Positions 11,444-19,047 of a DNA stretch of 33,263 bases are shown here, one piece after another. The DNA is from an uncultured Enterobacterales bacterium (GTDB lineage Bacteria > Pseudomonadota > Gammaproteobacteria > Enterobacterales > Enterobacteriaceae), in assembly GCA_946478305.1 (NCBI GenBank), contig CAMLBO010000050.1, positions 1 through 33,263 on the forward strand, in the 5' to 3' direction. Position 1 is the stretch's first letter. Each line of letters starts with the position of its first letter. The position numbers were made by a program, and so were the translations under genes. The notes under the pieces were generated by a model. It saw only the letters and a list, made by a program, of their open reading frames with translations, was not told the origin of the DNA and searched no databases.

Positions 11444-12165
11444 CACTTCGCTCCCAGCAGGGTCGAATCCTGTTGAAGCTTGCCGTCACGCATTTCCAGC
11501 TGGCGGTTCATGCGTTTGGCCAATTGCAGATCGTGAGTGACCACTAAGAATGCCGTTCCCTGACGCACATTCAATTCACCGAGCAGATCGAAAATGCTGT
11601 CGGCGTTTTTCTGATCCAGATTACCGGTAGGTTCATCGGCCAGCACCAGCGATGGGTTGTTCACCAGCGCACGGGCAATCGCCACGCGCTGACGCTCACC
11701 GCCGGAGAGTTCCGACGGGCGATGTTTGCTGCGGTGTTGCAGACCCACCGCCGCCAGCATCGCCATGGATTTTTCTTCCACTTCCGCCGCTTTGCCCTTG
11801 CCAATCAACAGCGGCATACCCACATTCTCCATCGCGGTGAAGTCCGGCAGCAAATGATGGAACTGATAGATAAAGCCCAACTCGCGGTTACGCAATTCGG
11901 CCTTGGCAGCAGAAGTCATCGTGTTAAGCGAAGTACCTTTAAACACCACCTCGCCGGAGGTCGGCGAATCTAACCCACCCAGCAGGTGCAACAGGGTACT
12001 TTTACCGGAACCGGAGCTGCCGACAATCGCCATCATTTCGCCGGGCTGAATAGCAAAAGAGACATCGCGCAATACGTCGGTGTGCATTTTACCTTCGGTG
12101 TAAGTCTTACAGAGGTTTGCGCACTGCAATAATAATTCGCCCTGCGATGATACTAAATTACTCAT
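11443..12165 (-). CDS. lolD: Lipoprotein-releasing ABC transporter ATPase LolD
   Basis: LolD is the cytoplasmic ATPase that powers lipoprotein release. The 240 residues carry Walker [10 protein letters not shown] at 49-57, the Q-loop around [12 protein letters not shown] (the Lol/MacB-type segment), the signature LSGGERQ at 152-158, Walker B LVLADEP at 172-178, the D-loop NLD and switch His210 in VVTHD. Its ATG lies inside the end of lolC (8-base overlap, ATGAGTAA) and its stop overlaps the lolE start, so the three genes are translationally coupled. Confidence 0.97.
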   Translation of the reverse strand: MSNLVSSQGELLLQCANLCKTYTEGKMHTDVLRDVSFAIQPGEMMAIVGSSGSGKSTLLHLLGGLDSPTSGEVVFKGTSLNTMTSAAKAELRNRELGFIYQFHHLLPDFTAMENVGMPLLIGKGKAAEVEEKSMAMLAAVGLQHRSKHRPSELSGGERQRVAIARALVNNPSLVLADEPTGNLDQKNADSIFDLLGELNVRQGTAFLVVTHDLQLAKRMNRQLEMRDGKLQQDSTLLGAK

Positions 12166-13360
12166 AACGTAAAGCCTCTGCGGGTTGGGCGGCAGCTGCG
12201 CGCCACGAAGGGTAAAGCGTAGACAGTAAAGCGATCGCCATGGCGATCAGGGCGATAATCACCACCTGTGTGGCTTCGATATCCACCGGCAACGATGCGC
12301 CATCAAGCATCAGGCCAATGGCCGGCATGATGTTATTCAACTGGGTGGCCAGTAGCACCCCGAGAACGGCCCCCAGCAGCGCCCCGATAATACCGGCGCT
12401 CGCGCCCTGCACCATAAACAGCGCCATGATTTGACGGCGGGTGAGCCCCTGGGTTTGCAAAATGGCCACTTCGCCCTGCTTCTCCATCACCAGCAAGCCG
12501 AGTGATGTGATGATGTTAAAGGCGGCGACGGCAACAATCAGGCTCAGCAGCAGGCCCATCATATTTTTTTCCATGCGCACGGCCTGGAACAGTTCGCCGC
12601 GACGTTCGCGCCAGTCTTTCCACTCGGTCCCTTTCGGCAAGGTTTGCGTACTCAGGCTGTCAACATCCAGCGGCTTGTCGAGGAACAAACGCCAGCCGGT
12701 GACATTCCCTTTCGGATAAAGCATCAGGCGTGACGCATCCTGCTGATTGACCAGCATCTGGTAGCCATCTACTTCACTGTTGGCGGCAAAAGTTCCGGCA
12801 ACAGTAAACAGGCGCTGGCTCGGAATTCGGCCCATTGGAGTAAACTGACTGACGCTGGTGACCATCAGGCGCAGCTGGTCACCGCGTTTTACTTTCAGCT
12901 GTTGAGCCAGTTGGTCGCCGAGAATGACCTTGTACTGACCCGGCTGCAGCACATCCTGATTCACCGCCACCATATAGTTGGAAAGCGGATCCTTTTCGTC
13001 AGGATTCACGCCAAGCATGACGCCGACCGCCACGCTGCCGGGGCTTTGCAGTACCACATCGCCCGTCGTCAACGGCACCGCTCGGGTGACACCTTTGAGC
13101 GCTGCAACATCCGCATGCGTAATTTGTTGAGGGTCCAGCGAACCTTGTGCCGTCGTCACCAACGCCTGAGGCATCAGACCCAGAATGTTACTTTCCAGGT
13201 CCTTCTCAAAACCGTTCATAACCGATAACACCGTCACCAGCGCCATCACCCCGAGGGTAATACCGATGGTAGAAAGCCAGGAGACAAACCGTCCAAAGCG
13301 GTCTGAAGCACGCCCGCGCATGTAGCGCAGGCCTATAAATAACGCAACAGGTTGATACAT
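12158..13360 (-). CDS. lolC: Lipoprotein-releasing ABC transporter permease LolC
   Basis: LolC is the LolA-recruiting permease of LolCDE. The 400-residue protein has TM1 (about 24-47), a periplasmic domain that includes the hook segment [11 protein letters not shown] with which E. coli LolC contacts LolA, and three C-terminal TM segments (about 265-290, 315-340, 362-382) ending [18 protein letters not shown]. It is the promoter-proximal gene of lolCDE; the promoter must lie in 13361-13510, but no convincing hexamer pair was found. In E. coli ycfT lies between lolC and mfd; here that space holds only repeats. Confidence 0.96.
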   Translation of the reverse strand: MYQPVALFIGLRYMRGRASDRFGRFVSWLSTIGITLGVMALVTVLSVMNGFEKDLESNILGLMPQALVTTAQGSLDPQQITHADVAALKGVTRAVPLTTGDVVLQSPGSVAVGVMLGVNPDEKDPLSNYMVAVNQDVLQPGQYKVILGDQLAQQLKVKRGDQLRLMVTSVSQFTPMGRIPSQRLFTVAGTFAANSEVDGYQMLVNQQDASRLMLYPKGNVTGWRLFLDKPLDVDSLSTQTLPKGTEWKDWRERRGELFQAVRMEKNMMGLLLSLIVAVAAFNIITSLGLLVMEKQGEVAILQTQGLTRRQIMALFMVQGASAGIIGALLGAVLGVLLATQLNNIMPAIGLMLDGASLPVDIEATQVVIIALIAMAIALLSTLYPSWRAAAAQPAEALRYE

Positions 13361-13416
13361 GACATCCGTTTTACGTGCTTGGCCGTGTTAAGTGCATGGC
13401 GCAGACTAAAGTGATC

Positions 13417-13485
13417 AAGGATAATAAAGGCTAGTCCCGCTTTATGGAACCACTAACGGCTTCACTCCCCGGCTTTATTATCCTT
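13417..13485. repeat. 13-bp perfect inverted repeat around a 43-base centre
   Basis: AAGGATAATAAAG at 13417-13429 is repeated as its exact reverse complement at 13473-13485. The right arm is followed by a T-rich run on the + strand. It lies in the divergent lolC-mfd region just left of an ERIC element. It could be the end structure of a small mobile element, a large stem-loop in an RNA, or a regulatory loop; none of these is established. Confidence 0.6.
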
Positions 13486-13511
13486 TTTGTCTTTTATACT
13501 TTTTATCTTGG

Positions 13512-13638
13512 TATACCCAAAATAAGTCGAGCCACTTCGGGGCAGCAAAACAAGCCACTCCGATGAGCTTCGTAAACGACGTGATCCGTGGGAAGGGGTG
13601 TAGCCAACAAAGATGCGGCTTGAAGTATGACAGGTATA
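13512..13638. repeat. ERIC element (enterobacterial repetitive intergenic consensus)
   Basis: A 127-base unit starts TATACCCAAAATAAGTCGAG and ends GCTTGAAGTATGACAGGTATA minus its first bases; these are the ERIC termini, and the length is that of a full ERIC. The ends form an imperfect inverted repeat of about 24 bp. The interior keeps GAGCTT, GTGA and GTAGCCAAC positions but is otherwise diverged. The element fills much of the lolC-mfd gap (13361-13740), and its right end merges into a TATAAT at 13637-13642. Confidence 0.85.
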
Positions 13639-13740
13639 TAATAAGGGGATCCGGGTTGACCCCGATTAGCGCCCCATCGCAAGATACGCTCTGCAAATCA
13701 GGTCCAGATGGACGCCGACAACGAGATAACATTACAGCCT

Positions 13741-16700
13741 ATGCCTCAAGATCATCGTTATTCTTTACCTGAGCGCCCCGGCGACACCCGTGTACTGGGG
13801 CAACTCACTGGATCCGCCTGCGCACTGGAATGTGCCGACATCAGCGAACGCCATGACGGTCCGGTCATGCTTATCGCACCCGATATGCAAAATGCCCTGC
13901 GCCTGCGCGACGAAATTCAGCAATTTACCAACCTGAAAGTGCTCAATATAGCTGACTGGGAGACGCTGCCCTACGACAGTTTTTCACCGCATCAGGAGAT
14001 CATTTCCTCCCGCCTGTCGAGCCTTTATCAGTTGCCCATGCTCGATCGCGGCATCATTATTTTGCCGGTTAACACACTGATGCAGCGGGTTTGCCCGCAC
14101 GAATTTTTACACGGCCACGCGCTGGTGATGAAAAAAGGTCAGCTCCTGTCACGCGATAAGCTGCGTGCCCAGCTGGAACAAGCGGGTTACCGCAGCGTTG
14201 ATCAGGTGATGGAACACGGTGAATTTGCCACCCGTGGTGCCCTGCTTGATCTCTACCCGATGGGCAGCGACGAACCTTACCGCATCGACTTTTTCGACGA
14301 TGAAATCGATAGCCTGCGGGTATTCGATGTCGATACACAGCGCACGCTGACCGAAGTGGCGCAGATTAACTTATTGCCCGCCCACGAATTCCCGACCGAC
14401 AAAACTGCCATCGAACTGTTTCGCAGCCAATGGCGTGAAAAGTTTGAAGTGCGTCGCGATGCTGAGCATATATACCAGCAGGTAAGCAAAGGCACCTTTC
14501 CTGCCGGAATAGAGTACTGGCAGCCGCTGTTTTTCAGCCAGCCACTGACTACCCTGTTCAGCTATCTGCCGAAAAATACCCTGCTGCTGAATACGGGCGA
14601 TCTGGAAAGTGCCGCCGACCGTTTCTGGCTCGATGCCAACCAGCGTTATGAAAACCGCCGCGTCGACCCGATGCGTCCGCTGCTGGAACCAGAAACCCTG
14701 TGGTTGCGGGTCGACTCTCTGTTCAGCGAGCTTAAAGAGTGGCCGCGCATTCAGTTGAAGACCGAAGTGCTGCCGAAGAAGGCCGCCAACACAAACCTGA
14801 GTTATCAAGCGCTGCCGGATCTTTCCGTTCAACCGCAGAACAAAGCGCCAATGGACAACCTCCGTCGTTTCAATGAATCCTTCGCGGGCAGTCTCGTGTT
14901 CTCGGTAGAGAGCGAAGGCCGCCGCGAAACCCTGCAGGATCTGCTGGCACGCATTAAGCTTAACCCTCAGCTCATCACCCGCATTGAAGAAGCACAGACG
15001 GCAGGCCGTTACATCATGATTGGCGCCTGCGAGCGCGGTTTCCTCGACACCGACAAACAGCTGGCGCTGATTTGCGAAAGCGATCTGCTGGGTGAACGCG
15101 TGGCGCGCCGCCGCCAGGACAGCCGCCGCGCAATCAATACTGACACGCTGATCCGCAATCTGGCTGAACTGCGCACCGGTCAACCGGTGGTGCATATGGA
15201 GCACGGCGTCGGACGCTATCTCGGCCTGACCACGCTGGAAACTGGCGGCATCAAAGCTGAATATCTGATCCTCACCTACGCGGGTGAAGACAAACTTTAC
15301 GTGCCCGTCTCTTCACTGCACCTCATCAGCCGCTATGCCGGGGGGGCGGATGAAAGCGCCCCACTGCATAAATTGGGCGGTGAGGCCTGGTCGAAAGCCC
15401 GGCAGAAAGCGGCCGAAAAGGTCCGTGACGTGGCGGCCGAACTGCTCGATATCTATGCCCAGCGCGAAGCCAAAAAAGGGTTCGCCTTCAAGCACGACAA
15501 AGAACAGTACCAGCTGTTCTGTCAGGCCTTCCCGTTCGAAACTACGCCGGATCAGGCACAGGCGATCAACGCCGTGCTGACTGATATGACCCAGCCGCTG
15601 GCGATGGACCGTCTGGTGTGCGGCGACGTGGGCTTTGGTAAAACTGAAGTAGCGATGCGCGCCGCGTTTCTGGCGGTATCGAACAACAAGCAGGTGGCCG
15701 TATTGGTGCCGACTACCCTGCTGGCACAGCAGCACTTCGACAACTTCCGTGACCGTTTTGCCAGCTGGCCGATCCGCATAGAAATGATGTCGCGTTTTCG
15801 CAGTGCCAAAGAGCAAAACGTGGTGCTGGAACAGGCGATTGAAGGCAAGGTCGATATTATCATCGGTACCCATAAGCTGCTGCAAAGTAACCTGCACTGG
15901 AAAGATCTGGGCCTGCTGATTGTCGACGAAGAGCACCGCTTCGGCGTGCGCCACAAAGAGCGTATCAAGGCGATGCGAGCTGATGTGGATATTCTGACCC
16001 TGACCGCCACGCCTATTCCGCGCACATTGAATATGGCCATGAGCGGGATGCGTGATTTGTCGATCATCGCCACGCCACCTGCGCGCCGTCTGGCGGTCAA
16101 AACATTCGTGCGCGAGTACGACAGCCTGGTGGTTCGCGAAGCCATTCTGCGTGAAGTGCTGCGCGGTGGGCAGGTCTATTATCTGTTCAATGACGTAGAA
16201 AATATCGAGAAAGCCGCTGACCGGCTGGCCGAACTGGTACCGGAAGCGCGTATTGCCATCGGCCACGGTCAGATGCGTGAGCGCGATCTGGAACGCGTGA
16301 TGAATGACTTCCATCATCAGCGTTTCAACGTGCTGGTGTGTACCACCATCATCGAAACCGGTATCGATATTCCTAGCGCCAATACCATCATCATCGAACG
16401 CGCTGACCATCTTGGTCTGGCACAGCTGCACCAGCTGCGTGGCCGCGTCGGGCGTTCACATCATCAGGCTTATGCCTACCTGCTGACGCCACCGCCGAAA
16501 GCCATGTCTGCGGATGCTCATAAGCGCCTTGAAGCCATCGCATCGCTGGAAGATTTGGGTGCCGGATTTGCTCTCGCGACCCATGACCTCGAAATTCGTG
16601 GCGCCGGTGAGTTACTGGGTGAAGGCCAGAGCGGTCAGATGACCAGTATCGGGTTCACGCTCTATATGGAACTGCTGGAAAACGCCGTTGAAGCACTGAA

Positions 16701-17184
16701 AGAGGGACGCGAACCGTCGCTGGAAGATTTGACCACCAGCCAGACAGAAGTGGAAATGCGCATGCCGGCCTTGCTGCCGGAAGAGTATATTCCTGATGTT
16801 AATACGCGCCTGTCACTGTACAAACGCATCGCCAGTTCAGGTAGCGAAAGTGAACTCGATGAACTCCGCGTTGAACTGATTGACCGCTTCGGTACCCTGC
16901 CTGACGGTGCGCGCAACCTGCTGCACATTGCGGTAATGCGTCTGAAAGCCAAAGCGCTGGGGATTAAGCGAATCGAAGGCAATGAGCGCGGTGGTTTTGT
17001 GGAGTTCAGTGACAAAAACCGGGTTAATCCGGGCTACCTGATTGGCCTATTGCAAAAACAGCCACAAATTTACCGCCTGGATGGGCCAACTAAACTGAAA
17101 TTTATGATTGATCTGGCTGACCGGCCTAAACGTCTTAAATTCATTGACGACCTGCTGGCGGCCTTCGCGGAAAATCTGACCTAA
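13741..17184 (+). CDS. mfd: Transcription-repair coupling factor Mfd
   Basis: Mfd is an ATP-driven DNA translocase that removes RNA polymerase stalled at lesions and recruits UvrA. The 1147-residue product (E. coli 1148) has the UvrB-like N-terminal domains (about 1-350), the RNA-polymerase interaction domain (about 475-545), the RecG-like motor with Walker A GDVGFGKT at 628-635, DEEH in LIVDEEHRFG, motif III LTATPIPRTL and motif VI QLRGRVGRS, then the C-terminal TRCF domain. The ATG at 13741 (MPQDHRYSLPE) is chosen by homology; an ATG at 13708 would add 11 residues. No strong Shine-Dalgarno is visible for either. It converges with the cytochrome gene. Confidence 0.96.
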   Translation: MPQDHRYSLPERPGDTRVLGQLTGSACALECADISERHDGPVMLIAPDMQNALRLRDEIQQFTNLKVLNIADWETLPYDSFSPHQEIISSRLSSLYQLPMLDRGIIILPVNTLMQRVCPHEFLHGHALVMKKGQLLSRDKLRAQLEQAGYRSVDQVMEHGEFATRGALLDLYPMGSDEPYRIDFFDDEIDSLRVFDVDTQRTLTEVAQINLLPAHEFPTDKTAIELFRSQWREKFEVRRDAEHIYQQVSKGTFPAGIEYWQPLFFSQPLTTLFSYLPKNTLLLNTGDLESAADRFWLDANQRYENRRVDPMRPLLEPETLWLRVDSLFSELKEWPRIQLKTEVLPKKAANTNLSYQALPDLSVQPQNKAPMDNLRRFNESFAGSLVFSVESEGRRETLQDLLARIKLNPQLITRIEEAQTAGRYIMIGACERGFLDTDKQLALICESDLLGERVARRRQDSRRAINTDTLIRNLAELRTGQPVVHMEHGVGRYLGLTTLETGGIKAEYLILTYAGEDKLYVPVSSLHLISRYAGGADESAPLHKLGGEAWSKARQKAAEKVRDVAAELLDIYAQREAKKGFAFKHDKEQYQLFCQAFPFETTPDQAQAINAVLTDMTQPLAMDRLVCGDVGFGKTEVAMRAAFLAVSNNKQVAVLVPTTLLAQQHFDNFRDRFASWPIRIEMMSRFRSAKEQNVVLEQAIEGKVDIIIGTHKLLQSNLHWKDLGLLIVDEEHRFGVRHKERIKAMRADVDILTLTATPIPRTLNMAMSGMRDLSIIATPPARRLAVKTFVREYDSLVVREAILREVLRGGQVYYLFNDVENIEKAADRLAELVPEARIAIGHGQMRERDLERVMNDFHHQRFNVLVCTTIIETGIDIPSANTIIIERADHLGLAQLHQLRGRVGRSHHQAYAYLLTPPPKAMSADAHKRLEAIASLEDLGAGFALATHDLEIRGAGELLGEGQSGQMTSIGFTLYMELLENAVEALKEGREPSLEDLTTSQTEVEMRMPALLPEEYIPDVNTRLSLYKRIASSGSESELDELRVELIDRFGTLPDGARNLLHIAVMRLKAKALGIKRIEGNERGGFVEFSDKNRVNPGYLIGLLQKQPQIYRLDGPTKLKFMIDLADRPKRLKFIDDLLAAFAENLT

Positions 17185-17208
17185 CATTTATCCCTGCCGA
17201 TAAAAAAC

Positions 17209-17246
17209 AAAAGCCCGATGCAGCAAGAGATGCACCGGGCTTTTTT
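17209..17246. terminator. Bidirectional terminator between mfd and the cytochrome c gene
   Basis: The stem AAAAGCCCG-A-TGCA pairs with TGCA-C-CGGGCTTTT around a short loop, with T-rich tails on both strands. It separates two convergent genes. Confidence 0.9.
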
Positions 17247-17260
17247 ATCACTTCAAAGCG

Positions 17261-18499
17261 CTAGTGTTTACGCAATGCCTTCACCTTTTCAGGTGTGATA
17301 TCGGCAGGCAGTCCCGCAAACGTTACGCGCAGATAGTTCACCAGCTCAGCGATCTGCTGGTCGTTCAGACGCTCCGCAAAGCCAGGCATGGACTGCATGC
17401 TTTCACCGTCAGGGAATTCCTGCGCCGGTAAGCCATCCAGTACCGAGATGATCAGGTTACGACCATCCGGCTGGCGCAGCGTTGCGTTGTTTTGCATCGC
17501 GACAGCTACATGCGGTTTGCCCGCGCCGTCGGCTGCATGGCAGCCTGAGCACTGGTCCAGATAAGTGATGCGGCCGGCATCATTTCCTTCGCCCATTTTG
17601 ACCGGAACAGCGGTCGGAGGCTGGTCGCCCATCAGGTAAGTGACCAGTGCGCGGTTATCTTCCGGCGTCAGGAAACGGGTACTCAGGTTGACCACTTTGT
17701 GCATTTCATCAAATGCTGAGCCTTGTGCCGCGATCCCTGTTCCGAGGAAACGACTCAGATCCGCTGGCGTCCAGCCACGCTGGGCTAGTGCATTGGGCGT
17801 AATATCTGGTGCGGTGATCCGCCCGAGTGTGCCACCCTGAAGATTATCACTGCTCTCCATTTGCCCCAGCCTGCCGCGTGGTGTATGGCATTCGCCACAG
17901 TGGCCAAGCACGTCCGTCAGATATTTTCCGCGCTGCCAGTCGGCAGAATTCCCCTGGGAACTGGCTGGCATCGGGTCTGCCGTCCGAAATAGCAGGTTCC
18001 AGCCAATCATCGCCATACGCTGGTTGAACGGGAACGGCATCTCATTGTCTGGCACCGGCTGATTCACCGCTGGACGGGTCATCAGATAAGCGTACATGTC
18101 ATCGGAATCCTGCCGCGTTACCCCTTTATAAGAGGTGTAGGGCATCGCCGGATAGAGATGACGACCGCCGGGCGCTACGCCTTGGGTCAGTGCCATATAG
18201 AAGTTATCGGCGGTCCAGCGACCAATACCGTCATCTGCGGCGGGCGTCAGGTTACTGCCGAAGATTTTGCCAAACGGCGTTTCCAGCGCATATCCTCCCG
18301 CCAGCGGTGCGCCGCCGGAAGCTGTATGGCAGGCCGCACAATCAGAGGCCTGCACCAGATAACGACCCCGTTCGATCTGCTGCGCATCGGCTGTGACCTT
18401 TTGTACCGGTGCGTCGAGCCGGCGATTTTCCCGCCACCACAACACCGCCACAATCAGAATAACCAATACGATTAAGCCGAGTAAAATCCGCTTTTTCAT
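17261..18499 (-). CDS. Membrane-anchored triheme cytochrome c of a molybdo-hydroxylase complex
   Basis: This 412-residue protein has one N-terminal membrane anchor (about 4-21) and a periplasmic body with three haem c motifs: CAACH at 54-58, CGECH at 201-205 and CSGCH at 317-321. This resembles the cytochrome subunits of membrane-bound gluconate, alcohol and aldehyde dehydrogenases, which pass electrons to ubiquinone or an oxidase. Its start overlaps the stop of the [2Fe-2S] subunit (TAATG), so it is the third gene of a coupled operon and the likely electron exit of the complex. It should need the Ccm haem-attachment system. The substrate of the complex is unknown. It stands where E. coli has ldtC-bhsA-comR between mfd and ycfJ. 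Confidence 0.9.
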   Translation of the reverse strand: MKKRILLGLIVLVILIVAVLWWRENRRLDAPVQKVTADAQQIERGRYLVQASDCAACHTASGGAPLAGGYALETPFGKIFGSNLTPAADDGIGRWTADNFYMALTQGVAPGGRHLYPAMPYTSYKGVTRQDSDDMYAYLMTRPAVNQPVPDNEMPFPFNQRMAMIGWNLLFRTADPMPASSQGNSADWQRGKYLTDVLGHCGECHTPRGRLGQMESSDNLQGGTLGRITAPDITPNALAQRGWTPADLSRFLGTGIAAQGSAFDEMHKVVNLSTRFLTPEDNRALVTYLMGDQPPTAVPVKMGEGNDAGRITYLDQCSGCHAADGAGKPHVAVAMQNNATLRQPDGRNLIISVLDGLPAQEFPDGESMQSMPGFAERLNDQQIAELVNYLRVTFAGLPADITPEKVKALRKH

Positions 18500-19047
18500 T
18501 ACACCGGCTCCTTAATCAGACCCGGTGTTTTCAGCACCACATCACGTACCGCCTGGTAGTAGCGCACATAGCCCGTGCAGCGGCAGATATGATTTTCCAG
18601 CGCCTTTTCGATAGCCCCTTCGAGGTCGACCAGCGGGATCGGGTGCTTGGCCAACCGCTCCACAAACAGCGTCGCGGCATTGACGAAACCGGGCGTGCAA
18701 TAACCGCACTGGAAGCTGTAGTGCTCGAGAAAAGCCTGCTGAACCGGTGATAACTGAACCTCGCCGTTGTCATCGGTTTTAGCAAGCCCTTCAACGGTAC
18801 GAACTTTTTTGCCATTGAAGAAATGAGCGCCGGTGATACAAGTACGGACTTCCTCACTGGTACCACTGTCATGGTCGACAATCGCCACACAGGCGTGGCA
18901 GATACCCTGCCCGCAGCCCAAACGACAGCCGGTCAGGGCCACATATTCGTGCAGGAAGTCGATCATCATCAGGCCTTCAGGAACCTCCAGCGGGCCATAA
19001 TGTTGATTGTTAATGGTCAGCGACAGCGGCTGGGTTTTGATGCTCAT
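18499..19047 (-). CDS. [2Fe-2S] small subunit of a molybdopterin hydroxylase (IorA-like)
   Basis: The 182 residues follow the small-subunit plan of the xanthine dehydrogenase family. An N-terminal plant-ferredoxin-type cluster is bound by Cys45, Cys50, Cys53 and Cys70 (GCGQGICHAC...TC). A C-terminal helical-domain cluster is bound by Cys114, Cys117, Cys155 and Cys157 (QCGYCTPG and CRCTGY). Such subunits relay electrons from the molybdenum site. It has no signal peptide, so it is probably exported folded with the Tat-bearing large subunit. Its ATG overlaps the large-subunit stop by four bases (ATGA). Similar pairs are annotated as isoquinoline 1-oxidoreductase alpha or aldehyde dehydrogenase small subunits; no specific substrate can be read from the sequence. 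Confidence 0.92.
   Translation of the reverse strand: MSIKTQPLSLTINNQHYGPLEVPEGLMMIDFLHEYVALTGCRLGCGQGICHACVAIVDHDSGTSEEVRTCITGAHFFNGKKVRTVEGLAKTDDNGEVQLSPVQQAFLEHYSFQCGYCTPGFVNAATLFVERLAKHPIPLVDLEGAIEKALENHICRCTGYVRYYQAVRDVVLKTPGLIKEPV

Noticed and set aside
13478-13732. 84-codon - strand frame in the lolC-mfd gap
   Set aside because: It reads through the ERIC element and has no homology; ERIC sequences often leave chance frames.
15313-16431. 372-codon open frame on the - strand
   Set aside because: It is antisense to the highly conserved motor domain of mfd; His/Gln-rich nonsense typical of an antisense frame.
17261-18499. Cytochrome gene as a gluconate or alcohol dehydrogenase subunit
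   Set aside because: No GMC-type or PQQ dehydrogenase is adjacent; overlap with the Fe-S and Moco subunits shows it belongs to the molybdo-hydroxylase.
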